Shown here one piece after another: positions 44,340 through 54,348 of a stretch of 64,000 bases of DNA (positions are counted from its first letter, which is position 1; the number at the start of each line of letters is the position of its first letter). The position numbers and the translations under genes were made by a program. This stretch comes from Mortierella alpina (lineage: Eukaryota; Mortierellomycota; Mortierellomycetes; Mortierellales; Mortierellaceae). The stretch spans positions 558,001-622,000 of the forward strand of contig JANATF010000013.1 of the NCBI GenBank assembly GCA_029449245.1. The letters are read 5' to 3'. The notes below the pieces were generated by a model. The model was not told where the DNA came from and did no database searches. It saw only the letters and a program-made list of their open reading frames with translations.

Positions 44340-44460
44340 GTCAATTAACAAGCTACATCGGGATGTGTCCCTTTACTGAGGCGAAAAAAATATAAAGTGA
44401 AAATCTATCTTTACAGCCTGCTTGTCACGAGCAGCGCTATTAACAATCAATCATAGTGTA
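44340..44460 (+). repeat. H4: truncated array spacer at the right border
   Basis: Begins like H2 and H3 (GGGATGTGTCCCTTTACTGA, then GGCGA, AAAGTGAAAATC, and CAGCGCTATTAACAATCAAT) but similarity ends at about 44460, 44 bp before the stop codon of the neighbouring minus-strand gene. This marks the array border. Confidence 0.55.
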
Positions 44461-44503
44461 TCGTTCCGGTGTCGGTGAAGAAAGCCCCTGCTACCAGTCG
44501 GAC

Positions 44504-47500
44504 CTATTGCTGGTCTGTCCTGTGGTCACCAGTAAAGCCTTGATCTGCCAATGCCTTTAGAGCCAGTATATCAAGTGCAGCCTGTCTCAGGATGGCGCGA
44601 TAAGGTGCATTTTCGAACGGACCAAGGTCATGTCTTGTGTGCAGGTCCTGGTTAACCATTGAAGAAGGGTCTGTCATGTCGCCAGGAACGGTACTGCTGA
44701 ATTGATTCAAATCTGTAATCCAGTTGATGCTTTCAGTCTCAGTTTTCCATCTTAGAGAGAGACAGTTCATCGTTGCATCATAGCTTGGGTGCCTGACTTT
44801 GAGTTGGAACCAACGTTGCTGAGGTGATGTTCCTGTTGTGCTTTTCCCATTCTCTGCCATCCTCGACGCCGATGGGCATGAGGGAGAAGGCGGTGCTAGT
44901 ACTGAAGGTGCGATGGCGGTTTTTCCGGTCGTGTTTGTTCTTGGGCGCAGTGTGAGTGATGAGAGAGCTTCGAATATGGCTCGAAATTGATGTAACACCT
45001 TCCAGGCTGCCAAGCTGCTGGCCTATTGATAAAACAACCAAAGATGAAAAGGATAAGAATGCGCCTATACGATGAAGGAGGTGGATGACTACAACCCAGG
45101 CTGCTTACCATATCAAGCAAAAGTCCACAAAGAACCTCGAGCAACATATTCAGCATTGCGTCCACCTCATTCCAAACTTGCTCTTTGTCGTGAGAGCGGT
45201 TCTCTTCCAAACTCTCAACCGCCCTGTCCACCAATTCGACAATGACCTCCGCAAGCTCAGGGCAGTGTCGTGTATAAGTGTCCTGGCGTTTGAAGAAGTC
45301 GTGTACGTCCAGACAACAAATGCCCATTAGCAGTAGATTCTCTGTTGAGATTCGGTTGACACATGGCAGGTGCGTGTGGAACTTGTTGAGAAGAATGATA
45401 CCGTTGACGGCGAAAATTGCCGTAGCACTATCTGTTGATTTCAGTAAGAAGTCGCGGTCTTTTGCGAGCCATTCCGTGTCGAGGCAGTTATCAACGAGGC
45501 ATTGGATAGAGTCCCAAAGGGCTGGTATCGGAAACCACTTGTCCTGAAATATTGCAGAAAGGTCTGCATCTACCAAAGGTTGACATGTAGAGATCTTCAG
45601 TCAATATAGTAGTTCTTCCGCCAGTGGAATAAGAATGAGTGTGGACATGCTCGAGGTTTCGTACCTCGTTTCGATTCCACAAATACCAAAAGAAGCTGAA
45701 TACTGGCCACGATCCTTGGGATAGCAGAGAGGCATGTGTTTTGGTATTCATCTTTCTGGAATGTTTCCATGTGGACTGAAAGCTGTTCAAGAGCTATGTC
45801 GTGAATACGACGATTGCCATGTTAAAAGAAGTTCGTGAAAAAGATGTTGGGTAATATATCGAACACGGTACCTGACGAAGGATCGAGTGCTTCGATGATC
45901 CAACCGGATGCTGTCTCCACGGCTCTTTCGGTTCTAAGGGGTATTACAGACCGGGACAACTCCCAAAGATCGTGCTCCACTATCACATTGTCAGTTTTAT
46001 GGGTCCATGTCAATCAAAGATATCTTTACTGTTATGTCACTTACAAAGCCTTACCATCAATGGGTAATCCTTCCTTTGACAGGGACTTCAGTGTCGCAAT
46101 GGTAATGCCGTTGAAGAACTCCTGTCCAGCTCGAGTTGTATGAATCGGTTGTTCTGAGGCGATTTGAGCCACAGCCCGAATCACATTGCATATGATATGG
46201 AGAAGTTGTTGGCCCCGTCTATGATCCAACTTCCCGAAGCTGGTTTCCATCTCTCTGCAGACATCAACAAAGACAATCTACGGAAATGGTTTATACTCCA
46301 CGCAGATACTGGCGCGATATTGATGAGCGTGGATTGGCTACTATACCTGCAAGGATGTCAGAGCGCCAGTATGAGCCATGATAAAATTCGACACTTGTTC
46401 AATGTCTTCGCAAGCTGTGATGGTGAAAGGATTCTCCGTGAATGCTGAGGACACCTTCTCGATCCACATCAACATCTACGAAAGCGGTGACTATTAGCCA
46501 TGATGGTGAACTTGAGCATAAACATACATCATTTTCTAATCGCTCACCAGCACTAACCAGTTTTACGATAAGTCCTTCCTGGAAAGAACGAATCGTTGCA
46601 CCTTTCGTGCAATCTCCATCCCAGGCCAGGACCAAGATATCATCCAGATGGTTCAGAAGAAGAGTTTTTGCGAACCAGCCACGCTCTTCTTGAATTGAGA
46701 TCTTCAGGCCATGGAGAAGCTTGAAACGCGCACGAGATCGATTCGCCACGACATTTGGGGCAGAGGCTTGAATGATTCGCTATTTGTCGTGAGCTCGACT
46801 GTAAGAATCATCGATTTTCTCTTGCTGGAAACATTTTTACAGTCAACGTTGCGTTTAACCTACGACGAAAATCCAAGCGAGCTGTATCCAGCTGCTGCCA
46901 TAAAACTGGTCAAGGTCTTCTTCGTCGTTGAGAAACTCTATCACAACTTGACCTAAATCTGTCGGTGTACTATGAAACGAACACACGGCAATAGTTATAA
47001 ATCCAAAAAAAAAAAAAAAAAAAAAATGGCGAGAATGTCTCGTAGTGTACAGCTCCCTGTTTGCTATCGACCACTGTTCTTACTCTGACTGATTGTTGTA
47101 CAGGAACTTCAGGTACAGGAAGGCGATGATCCATCGCTGTTGCTCCTTGCGCGTCAGACTTGAGTAGTCTGTTGAATCCCCTCGCTTCGTTAAATGAAAT
47201 AGTGGATTGGCACCTATGGTCACACATCTAGGTTATTAATAATGATCTGAGGTGTTGGAGTTCGCAAAATCATGAGTGATGGTAATGTTGATTTGGATTA
47301 CTGTACAGTTCAACTGCGACAGCAGATCGGCCGAAGGGACCAAATCTCCAGGGAGAACCGAGGATGCTGCGGGGTCTCTGCAATGGAATATCCCACTATA
47401 CTCTACCAGGGTCATAATGAATGCCCTGCATGTAGCCGAGTTGTGAGGGGAGGTTGAGGTATGGATCGCTTGTAGAACACGGTCGATGATACCATGCTCG

Positions 47501-48624
47501 CCTGATGAAGTTTTGATTAGTTGGTTGTATCGTTAACATGAACACCGTCACTCAAGAGTGACCCAAGATTTGCGGAACGGAGCGTACATAGTCTGCTAAC
47601 GAGGTGCTCGTCAGCTTTTCCGATCGAGACGACACCACGCAGCAGTTTACATATCTCTAGCAGGGCCAATATTCCCGTGACGAGAAGCGTTGTGTCGACG
47701 TGGCACCATGGCGTCTACAGAGTTGTATCGAAAAAGCTGTAGTCAGACTTCAATATTTCTTTTTACTTCCAAGAGCTTGATCAATCATGTTTCCTACCAG
47801 ATGTTCGGGAAGTAGACATTCGTCATAGACACGCAGGACCATCATGACCAGACTCAGAAGGTGTGATGAAAGGCGGGAGGCAATATTGTGCGACAGGAAC
47901 GTGTGCAAGCGCACAAGTAGGGAAGCCACCAGCCCCTCCACTATATAGCAAAGTTACAGGTTAGAGGATTGTCCCCTTTTCCTGGGCAGCCATTGAAGAG
48001 AGTTGAAAGAAACCGACCCTGCAAAAGTACGTTGATCCGACGAGAGGTCTCTGAATGGTCGCCAGTGTTGTCCCTTTGGCTGTTTGAGTGCAGGTTTGCC
48101 CAGATCGGATGAAGGAGGTCGACGAGTGTCCGCTCAAAGATCATCGACTCCAGATCCAAGGTAGAGAGACTACCCCTGTCATTGGTCGATGCACGGTAGC
48201 ATGCGTGTGTAATCCTGTCCATAATAGCGAGCTGTGGTCTGACATCCACGCCAGAGTCCTTGACCAGTAGCTCAACCTGGGCTATGTTGAAAAAAGGAGA
48301 GGGTGTGAATTTGGTGGCGCGACCGTGCACCAACCGTTATATGCATGTCTGCTTTAAACACTCACAGTGCAACGAAGTAAAAGTGCGGTCCAAGAAGCCC
48401 TGTATTCCTAGCAGCATGCCCTTGTCCTTCAGGGTCAAGATGGCATCACAGATGGTCTGGCTGGAAGGCAACAGCAAGGTGTTGCTCGATACACTCTGTG
48501 TCGACGAAGTATCATGCAGGTCCTGGGTCTGCTGTTGCTGTTGCTGTTGCAAGCAGACGAGACTATCGTAGGCCAGCTCGAGGATGAGGCGCGCTTGCCG
48601 AGGTGAATCTGGTCTGTACGCCAT
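44504..48624 (-). CDS. Large many-exon gene, unrecognised helical-repeat-like protein
   Basis: I do not recognise the family. A chain of short exons reads on the minus strand. Exon 1 48624-48366 (MAYRPDSPRQARLILELAYD, a poly-Gln run, then LGIQGFLDRTFTSLH) joins in phase to an exon starting 48281 (SQVELLVKDSGVDVRPQLAI). Further open segments lie near 47943-47795 (LSSHLLSLVMMVLRVYDECL), 47710-47530 (TTLLVTGILALLEICKLL), 47500-47280, 47220-47085 (QQRWIIAFLYLKFLYNNQ), 46955-46850, 46740-46540 (KTLLLNHLDDILVLAWDGD), 46250-46050, 45576-45110 (WDSIQCLVDNCLDTEWLA) and about 44960 to the stop at 44504. Leucine-rich helices throughout suggest a HEAT/ARM-type scaffold (inference). Exact borders after exon 2 are not settled. 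The start could also be in frame at 48732. Confidence 0.6.
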
Positions 48625-48732
48625 TGGTATAAGATGGTTCAGACAGATACGAGAGCGGGCATGGACGCGCGGGCAGGAGAGACAAGGACGAGGACTCTGC
48701 GGCGCAGGGAACTCGATTTGGGGCTGCTGCAA

Positions 48733-49776
48733 GTCACACGTGCGCGTGAGTCGACCTCGGTGCCTGGGTGTGGTCGCAGCACCAAGGACACGTCAACACG
48801 TCAAAGGTCATCTTCGTCACACCCACATTCAGAAGACCATTTCGGCCACTTCTCGCATGCTCGGGTCAAGGACCCTTGCGCAATGGCAAGGTAGGTTGCA
48901 CATCCATCTCCCTTCTCGTTTTAGCATCACTCGGCCTTCCGCAAAAGAATGCGTTCCTGCAACGCTCCGCATCTCGATCGCGTGGGTTGCCATTCGTCAG
49001 CATTCATGCAGAGGCTTCGACAAGCAATTGTTACTTACATCGCAAGGTACTGACTCTGTCTACTCTGCGCAGGAACCGGGAATCGAATATCATGGTCAGT
49101 TGATGTTAACAAGCATACATCGGCTGTCATCCAGGTCCAGCGAGCCTTGTAATAGAACAGAGACCGCTGCTATTTAGGTAAGCGAACGCGATATCCCGGC
49201 ACAGTCTCTGCACTACTGTACTATATAAAACACACTACATCGAAACCTGACAACTGTTGTCATGATGCTCAATATTTGATTGACCATATTGTAAAAGCAG
49301 AATTCAACTCTACTCCACGATATCAGGAGATCAATTCAGCCGTCATTGCAGGAGATCAGATGAACCGACGAAATAGCAATACTCACGGGGGATGTTCTTC
49401 TGGACAGAAAACATTTAAACCGACTACATCAACATATGGTACTCCAGGGTAACATGAACACCATGGGCTCAAAGCAAGCTGGAGTACAACCACGGGAGAG
49501 ACGTTACTCTGCCATAGTCCGGCATGAATCAGTATTCAAGGACGCAAATTCCAGTCTGACACCGTCACAGACTGCACCGATTCGAAAATCAGGAGCGAGC
49601 CGCTGCTTTATTCTATACATTCTTTCAACGATAATGAGAGAAGCAAAATGTAGTTCGACAATCCTTTAGCATGATGGAGTAAGCATAGGCACGAGTTCCA
49701 TTGAACGTCACTCCATGCCTGGCAGTATCACGCCGTCCAAGCTAATTCGGTGCCTTCCGAGAAGCTTTTCAGCGCT
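48733..49776. other. Intergenic region
   Basis: Promoter side of the large minus-strand gene. Open frames near 48768-49177 on the plus strand have no recognisable motif. I see no gene. Confidence 0.35.
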
Positions 49777-50130
49777 TCAGGCAACAGAGGGCACAAAAAA
49801 AACGAACGCAATCTGGATGCCACGGTACCTGGTGGGATCCTTCTTCTGGAAGCGCTGACATGCATCGCAGCTCCGGACAGCGGCTTTGATGTCCTCATAT
49901 TGGCCCGGCCAGAAGTAGCTGATGGCCGCAAGCCGAAACGTGCCCACAATGCCCAAGTGTCCGTTTGTTGTGGAACCGTGAAGTGTATCGATGAGCGGCT
50001 GTCTATCCAGGGGCGGGGCATACAGGCGTGGATTTGATCCGAACGTGCGTTTCATCAGGTTTCCAGATCGTACAAAGAAACCGGCGGCTTGTCGTGCAAT
50101 CTTAGTCGACAATACGCACGAAGATAGCGA
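49777..50130 (-). mobile_element. Retroelement fragment: integrase zinc-binding (H2C2) region
   Basis: The minus strand reads PPLDRQPLIDTLHGSTTNGH, LGIVGTFRLAAISYFWPGQY and EDIKAAVRSCDACQRFQKKD. This is the H-X-H...C-X2-C zinc-binding module at the start of Ty3/gypsy-type integrases: His in LHGSTTNGH, Cys in CDACQ, with the YFWPG signature between. No catalytic integrase core, reverse transcriptase or LTR is visible on either side. It is a solitary scrap or an exapted fragment; the upstream frame extends to about 50184. Confidence 0.6.
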
Positions 50131-50275
50131 AGATAGTGAAGACGAACTTTGAACAATGATATAAAAATACATGTTGCCACTCATAGACTAGCCTAGACAA
50201 AGATGTCACTGTGGCAATGGACAAATAGAAAAACAATACACCAAAAGCACTTTCGTCGTCATTTATTATAGTTGA

Positions 50276-50977
50276 TTATTTTCTAGTCTGCATGGACGCG
50301 TGCAAAGCCCTCGTAGCCTCACGTCCAATATCGTAGAAGCATGGCCGCCTAAAGTACTTCCCCTCTCCATCGCCTTCATAATGTACTACCGTATAGTCAA
50401 CCTCGCCTTTTGATTTACTCCCATTGACATTCAGGTAACAATGCCCCCTTTTGACACAACCTTCCACAGTCCATGTGCAGGACTGATTATAGGCAAGGAG
50501 CCGAGTTTCCGTTTGCTGCGTATCGTTCCGTCCAATAAAATACTCGACCGACAGCTGCACCGGGAACCGTAGATGGTTCCACGCCACCATGTCACACCTA
50601 TCCTCGTCCTGCCAGACCAGGAAGAGACTCGCCACAGGGACATAGAGCAGCTCTGATTCTGACCAAAGAAACAGTTTTTTGACACGATTCAATCCCTGAA
50701 AAGCCGGAACCACTTGTGGGAAACGAGAGGGCCGTGACGGCAAATGCCTCGAGGATGGCTTTGGGGTATTCATCTGGCGTGTGTTTCCTAAAGACGGTTG
50801 TTCGATTTCGTAAAATGGCTTTTGCTAGAGCTGGGAAACAAAATATAAGAGGGACAGATATGGGGTTTTGCGAGTCTCACTCGGTTGCAAGAAGTCATTG
50901 AAAAAAATACCTGGTCTTCTAGCTTGGATGTCACTGTAAATGGCTGCGGTGGTTGTGGTGCGAGTGAGTGAGTGCAT
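50276..50977 (-). CDS. Unrecognised 192-residue protein
   Basis: Two exons in phase: 50977-50911 (MHSLTRTTTTAAIYSDIQAR) and 50787-50276. The second has a mixed hydrophobic/polar composition with SELLYVPVASLFLVWQDEDR, WNHLRFPVQLSVEYFIGRND, three Cys between residues about 120 and 140 (QSCTWTVEGCVKRGHCYLNV) and FRRPCFYDIGREATRAL. No signal peptide. I know no family for it. The first-exon assignment rests on the intron (GTATTT...TTTAG) and phase only. Confidence 0.5.
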
Positions 50978-51207
50978 GTGGTGAATGGGCTACTCTACTT
51001 TATAATACATTTCACCGTCGACTGCGGCCATTTTGATGCCACCCCTTCCGCAGCACTCCTTTTTTGGCTATCGCGAGAATTGACAGATCTTCAACATCAT
51101 CGACAGCTCGTCATAGTCGTGTCAATCGTAAAAGATGTATTAGTATAGTGAGCTGACAGACTTTTTACGACGTCCAGCTCATGAATAAAGGGAACCCCCT
51201 TTATCGT

Positions 51208-52620
51208 CTATCGCTCCCTTGCCCCGTGCTGTGGATTCCCTCGCGGACCCGAGGGCTTTGGCGGGTCTCTCTGACTGCCAACACTGCCCTGCCCAGAACT
51301 ATTGGTGGTATCCTGGTTCAACCCTCCTACGTGCATAGAGTTCACACGACTTGGCGCGGCCGAATTGTGTAAAGAGTTATACGCACTTGAAGTCACACTC
51401 AGAGTAGAAATTGGTACAGAAGGCCTTGGCGATGGAGAGTGCGGAATTGGCTGATATGGATGGGCTGCATAGATGGGGGACGACGGCGTCGAGTTGGGCA
51501 GATGATGATAGCCCATTGAGGACGAAGATGAAGACGGTTCAGCAGCGGCGCTCATCATTGCTGGGGCCTTGCTATCACCCGTGTAGGCATATCCCACTGC
51601 CCTGAATGGATCTGACGGGCCTGCAGAGACAGGTGCAAATGCAACCGGCACTTGCTGCCCAAAGACAGAAAGGGGTCTCCCCTGCTGTATCTGCTGTATC
51701 TGCTGCATCTGCTGCATCTGTTGTTGCTGTTCTTGTTGCTGCTGTTGCAGTTGCAGGAGCCTCCGATGCAGCTCTAATTCCTCCTGTTGATTCTCCAACT
51801 GCACACGCAAATGTTGGAGCTCATTATTTCTGCCCGCCCCCTGGGACTCTTCTACCTCCCTAGTTTCGACAAGTTTTGCACCTCGAGGCCGGCCGTTACC
51901 CCGATTACGGCGGAAAAAGACGAAAAGAAGAGTAGCGAAGATCACTGCCAAACCCCCGACTACACCTCCTGCGATGGCTGCAACATTTGATCCAGACGAC
52001 GTCTGTTCGTCGGCACCTTGTTCACCGTCTCCCGCATGTGGTGGTGGTCTTTTTGCAGACTCCACGTAGGATGCCGGTGGAGTGTAACTCGAGCCCCAGG
52101 TGTCGAGATCCAAGTTGTAAATGTGCACTGTAGCGTCCACTTGATTCTTTGCTTCATCGAGTCCTCCCCAGAGGAGAAGCTGATTTCCGGCGACAGTGCA
52201 GGCCGCATAGACTCTTGTCGGTCCTGAAACGCCCTGGCGCCATGTCTGGGTCACAGTGTCGAGGATATAGAGATCGTTAAGAAATCCCATGCTTGCTGAG
52301 AGCCGTCCGCCATAGATCACAATTTTGGTGCCATCGTCGTCTACAAAACGGGCGGGTCTCGGTTAGAGGGTGGATCCAACAACTCGGTTACCCCAACCAC
52401 AACATTCATTCGCATTGACGGCATCCAAATTCTTACTTGCTGTCATGCAATGATCTGCTCTCATAGGTGGCGGTGCTCCGCTTGTCATCTACGCTCACGA
52501 TATGCCAATCGCAAAAAAAAAAAAAAAAAAAAAAAAGATTAGCAAGGTGAGCTCACTTTCCTTCCCCTTAGACCTCGCACAAAAGCGCACAATGCCTATG
52601 TCGCTCTGCAACTCCCCCTT

Positions 52621-52652
<32 letters not shown>

Positions 52653-53398
52653 ATTGTGCTCCACGCGTTCGTTGCCGGCTGGTATTCAGTCACCACGTTC
52701 TCAGTGACGATGGTGTTCAGCGCCGCGTCATATCCTCCAAAGTAAAGGATACTATTCCGGTATTTGCACCAGGCGTTCCCATAATATGCCCGTGCTCGGA
52801 ACAGTCCATCTGCAACGGGCAATCCCCCTGGCAAGGAGACCAACTTATCCGTCAGAAAGTTGTAGACACTCATTGTGTCCCTGCGACCCGTGTAACCGGC
52901 GGCCAGGTAGGCCTGCCCCGTGTTCGGGTTTGTCACAGCACCGACGCCCTGGAAGTTGACTGCCGGCCGACAAGTCGCAGAGGTCCAGGTGTTTGTGTCG
53001 ACGCTGTACTGCATAGCAAACAGCGTTCCAGAGTGGAACGTGATTAAGGTATTGTCGTCGGCGGAGAAGACGGCAGGAAAGAGTTCCTGTTTTGGGCCGT
53101 CTGCGAGTCGCGTCCATGCAGGCTGAGTTTCGTTCCATGGCACAGCCAGATCAAGAGAATAAAACTGGCTTAGGAGGCTGTTGGTATAATTCCCTCCGGC
53201 GATATAGAGCTTCGTTGCCGTCCTTGCTACTGCTGGTGCTGAAACTGGCAGCGGAGAGTTTGGGATCTGAGCTGAAGCGAGGTGTGAGGACGGAGGTGTG
53301 AAGAGAGCAGGGGCGAGGAGTAGAGGAAGAAGACTGAGGAGGAGCGAGGCTGCGGGTGCCAGCCCTCGTTTTGAGGGATGCTGTGTGACGCGGCCCAT
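51208..53398 (-). CDS. Membrane-anchored kelch-repeat protein with Gln-rich cytoplasmic tail
   Basis: Three exons in phase: 53398-52652, 52488-52437 and 52340-51208, giving 643 residues. A signal peptide (LLLSLLPLLLAPALF) leads to an extracellular kelch propeller: TKLYIAGGNYTN, YLAAGYTGRRDTMSVYN, NSILYFGGYDAALN, KIVIYGGRLSASMGFLNDLY and NQLLLWGGLDEAKN. A single membrane helix follows (VAAIAGGVVGGLAVIFATLL) with a basic stop-transfer (FRRNRG). The cytoplasmic tail starts as a Gln-rich coiled coil (ELELHRRLLQLQQQQQEQQQ) and ends Ser/Pro-rich. Such proteins are common in Mucoro- and Mortierellomycota; function unknown. Odd: the first intron begins GT followed by a run of about 27 A, and also contains a second poly-A run near 52513-52535. 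Confidence 0.85.
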
Positions 53399-54348
53399 GG
53401 GGGTGATCTCGTTTTATGGAACGGGTAATTAGGGAATTAGGGAATCAAGGAATGGGGGGAGCTGGGGATGAGTGGAGAGCAAAATGGTCAACAGGAAGGC
53501 ATTGAGAACGAACGAAGCAGCGAATGAGGGGAAAGGAAGAAGGAGGAAGGAGAGGGACGAAGGAGTGTGAAAGGTAAAGAGCAAATGCCCTTGGAAACGA
53601 GGGGTGTGCAAAATGGGCAGCCAGACGGGGGTGGCAAGGCGATCGGGCGTCGGTGCCTGAACCTGCCTTGGATGGGAATCTCTGCGTGCATGGCCCTCGG
53701 TCTTCTTGCTCTTCACCCTACAAACAAGCATGGATACAAAGCATGGCATACACAGGTGTGGCACAGAGACAACACTAAACAAGGGCGGAGAGAGGGTGCT
53801 GTCCTGCACACAACGAGGGGCTGCTTGGAACATGTATCCTTTTCAGTCTTGCTGCAGAAGCATCCACCTCCACCCCATCGCAGTCAGTCGAGAAACAAAA
53901 AATCGGCTGGCTGGACAGACGGGGCTGAAGAATAAAAAACATTTTTTTACTCATTTGCTCTCAACCACTGGGCCTGCATCGCCCAAGATCATGTCCCGCA
54001 AAACCCGCAAACCCAATCGCAGCCCGAAAATAACTGTGAGGAGGAGAAGGAAGAGGAGCAGCAGGAGGAGGAGGAAGTCGAAGAGGAAGGGACAAGATGG
54101 AGGCACACTGCTACGAATGAATGCAGGACCTTACAAAGCAGAAATAGGCAACCAGTGAGCCGCACTCTCACGTCCCACATTCAATCGTGTCCACCCCTGC
54201 ACACGGACGCGTACAATGTCCTGTATCAAGACTCTCACGCTCGACCCTGTGATCTCTCGGCAAAATGCGGTCCGAGAGCTAAGCCCTGCAACCCCTCTTC
54301 ACAAGACTGACGCGTTTTATTCGACGTACACAGTCTACGACGCCCATT
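53399..54348. other. Intergenic region
   Basis: Promoter of the kelch gene and 3' side of the monooxygenase gene. A purine-rich stretch lies at about 53420-53580, the usual leader signature on the minus strand. A second purine-rich block at 54040-54090 (GAGGAGAAGGAAGAGGAGCA) looks like low complexity. No gene. Confidence 0.4.

Larger units (their letters stand above)
29047..44460. repeat. 15-kb nested inverted-repeat array (peptide and WGR gene amplification)
   Basis: Landmarks from left to right, with arrows for strand: Fmp32-3'end>, <P1, P2>, <F2, W1>, <H1, <P3, P4>, H2>, <W2, F3>, <P5, P6>, H3>, <W3, F4>, <P7, P8>, H4>. P is a 69-residue peptide gene, W the WGR-protein gene, F the Fmp32 3'-end relic and H a non-coding spacer. 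P genes form four divergent pairs around a shared promoter region. Around P3-P4 the order W, H, P, P, H, W is itself a palindrome. The left border lies in the last intron of the Fmp32-like gene; the right border lies in a truncated H copy just before the stop of the next gene at 44504. The repeats diverge enough that assembly collapse is unlikely. Confidence 0.88.
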
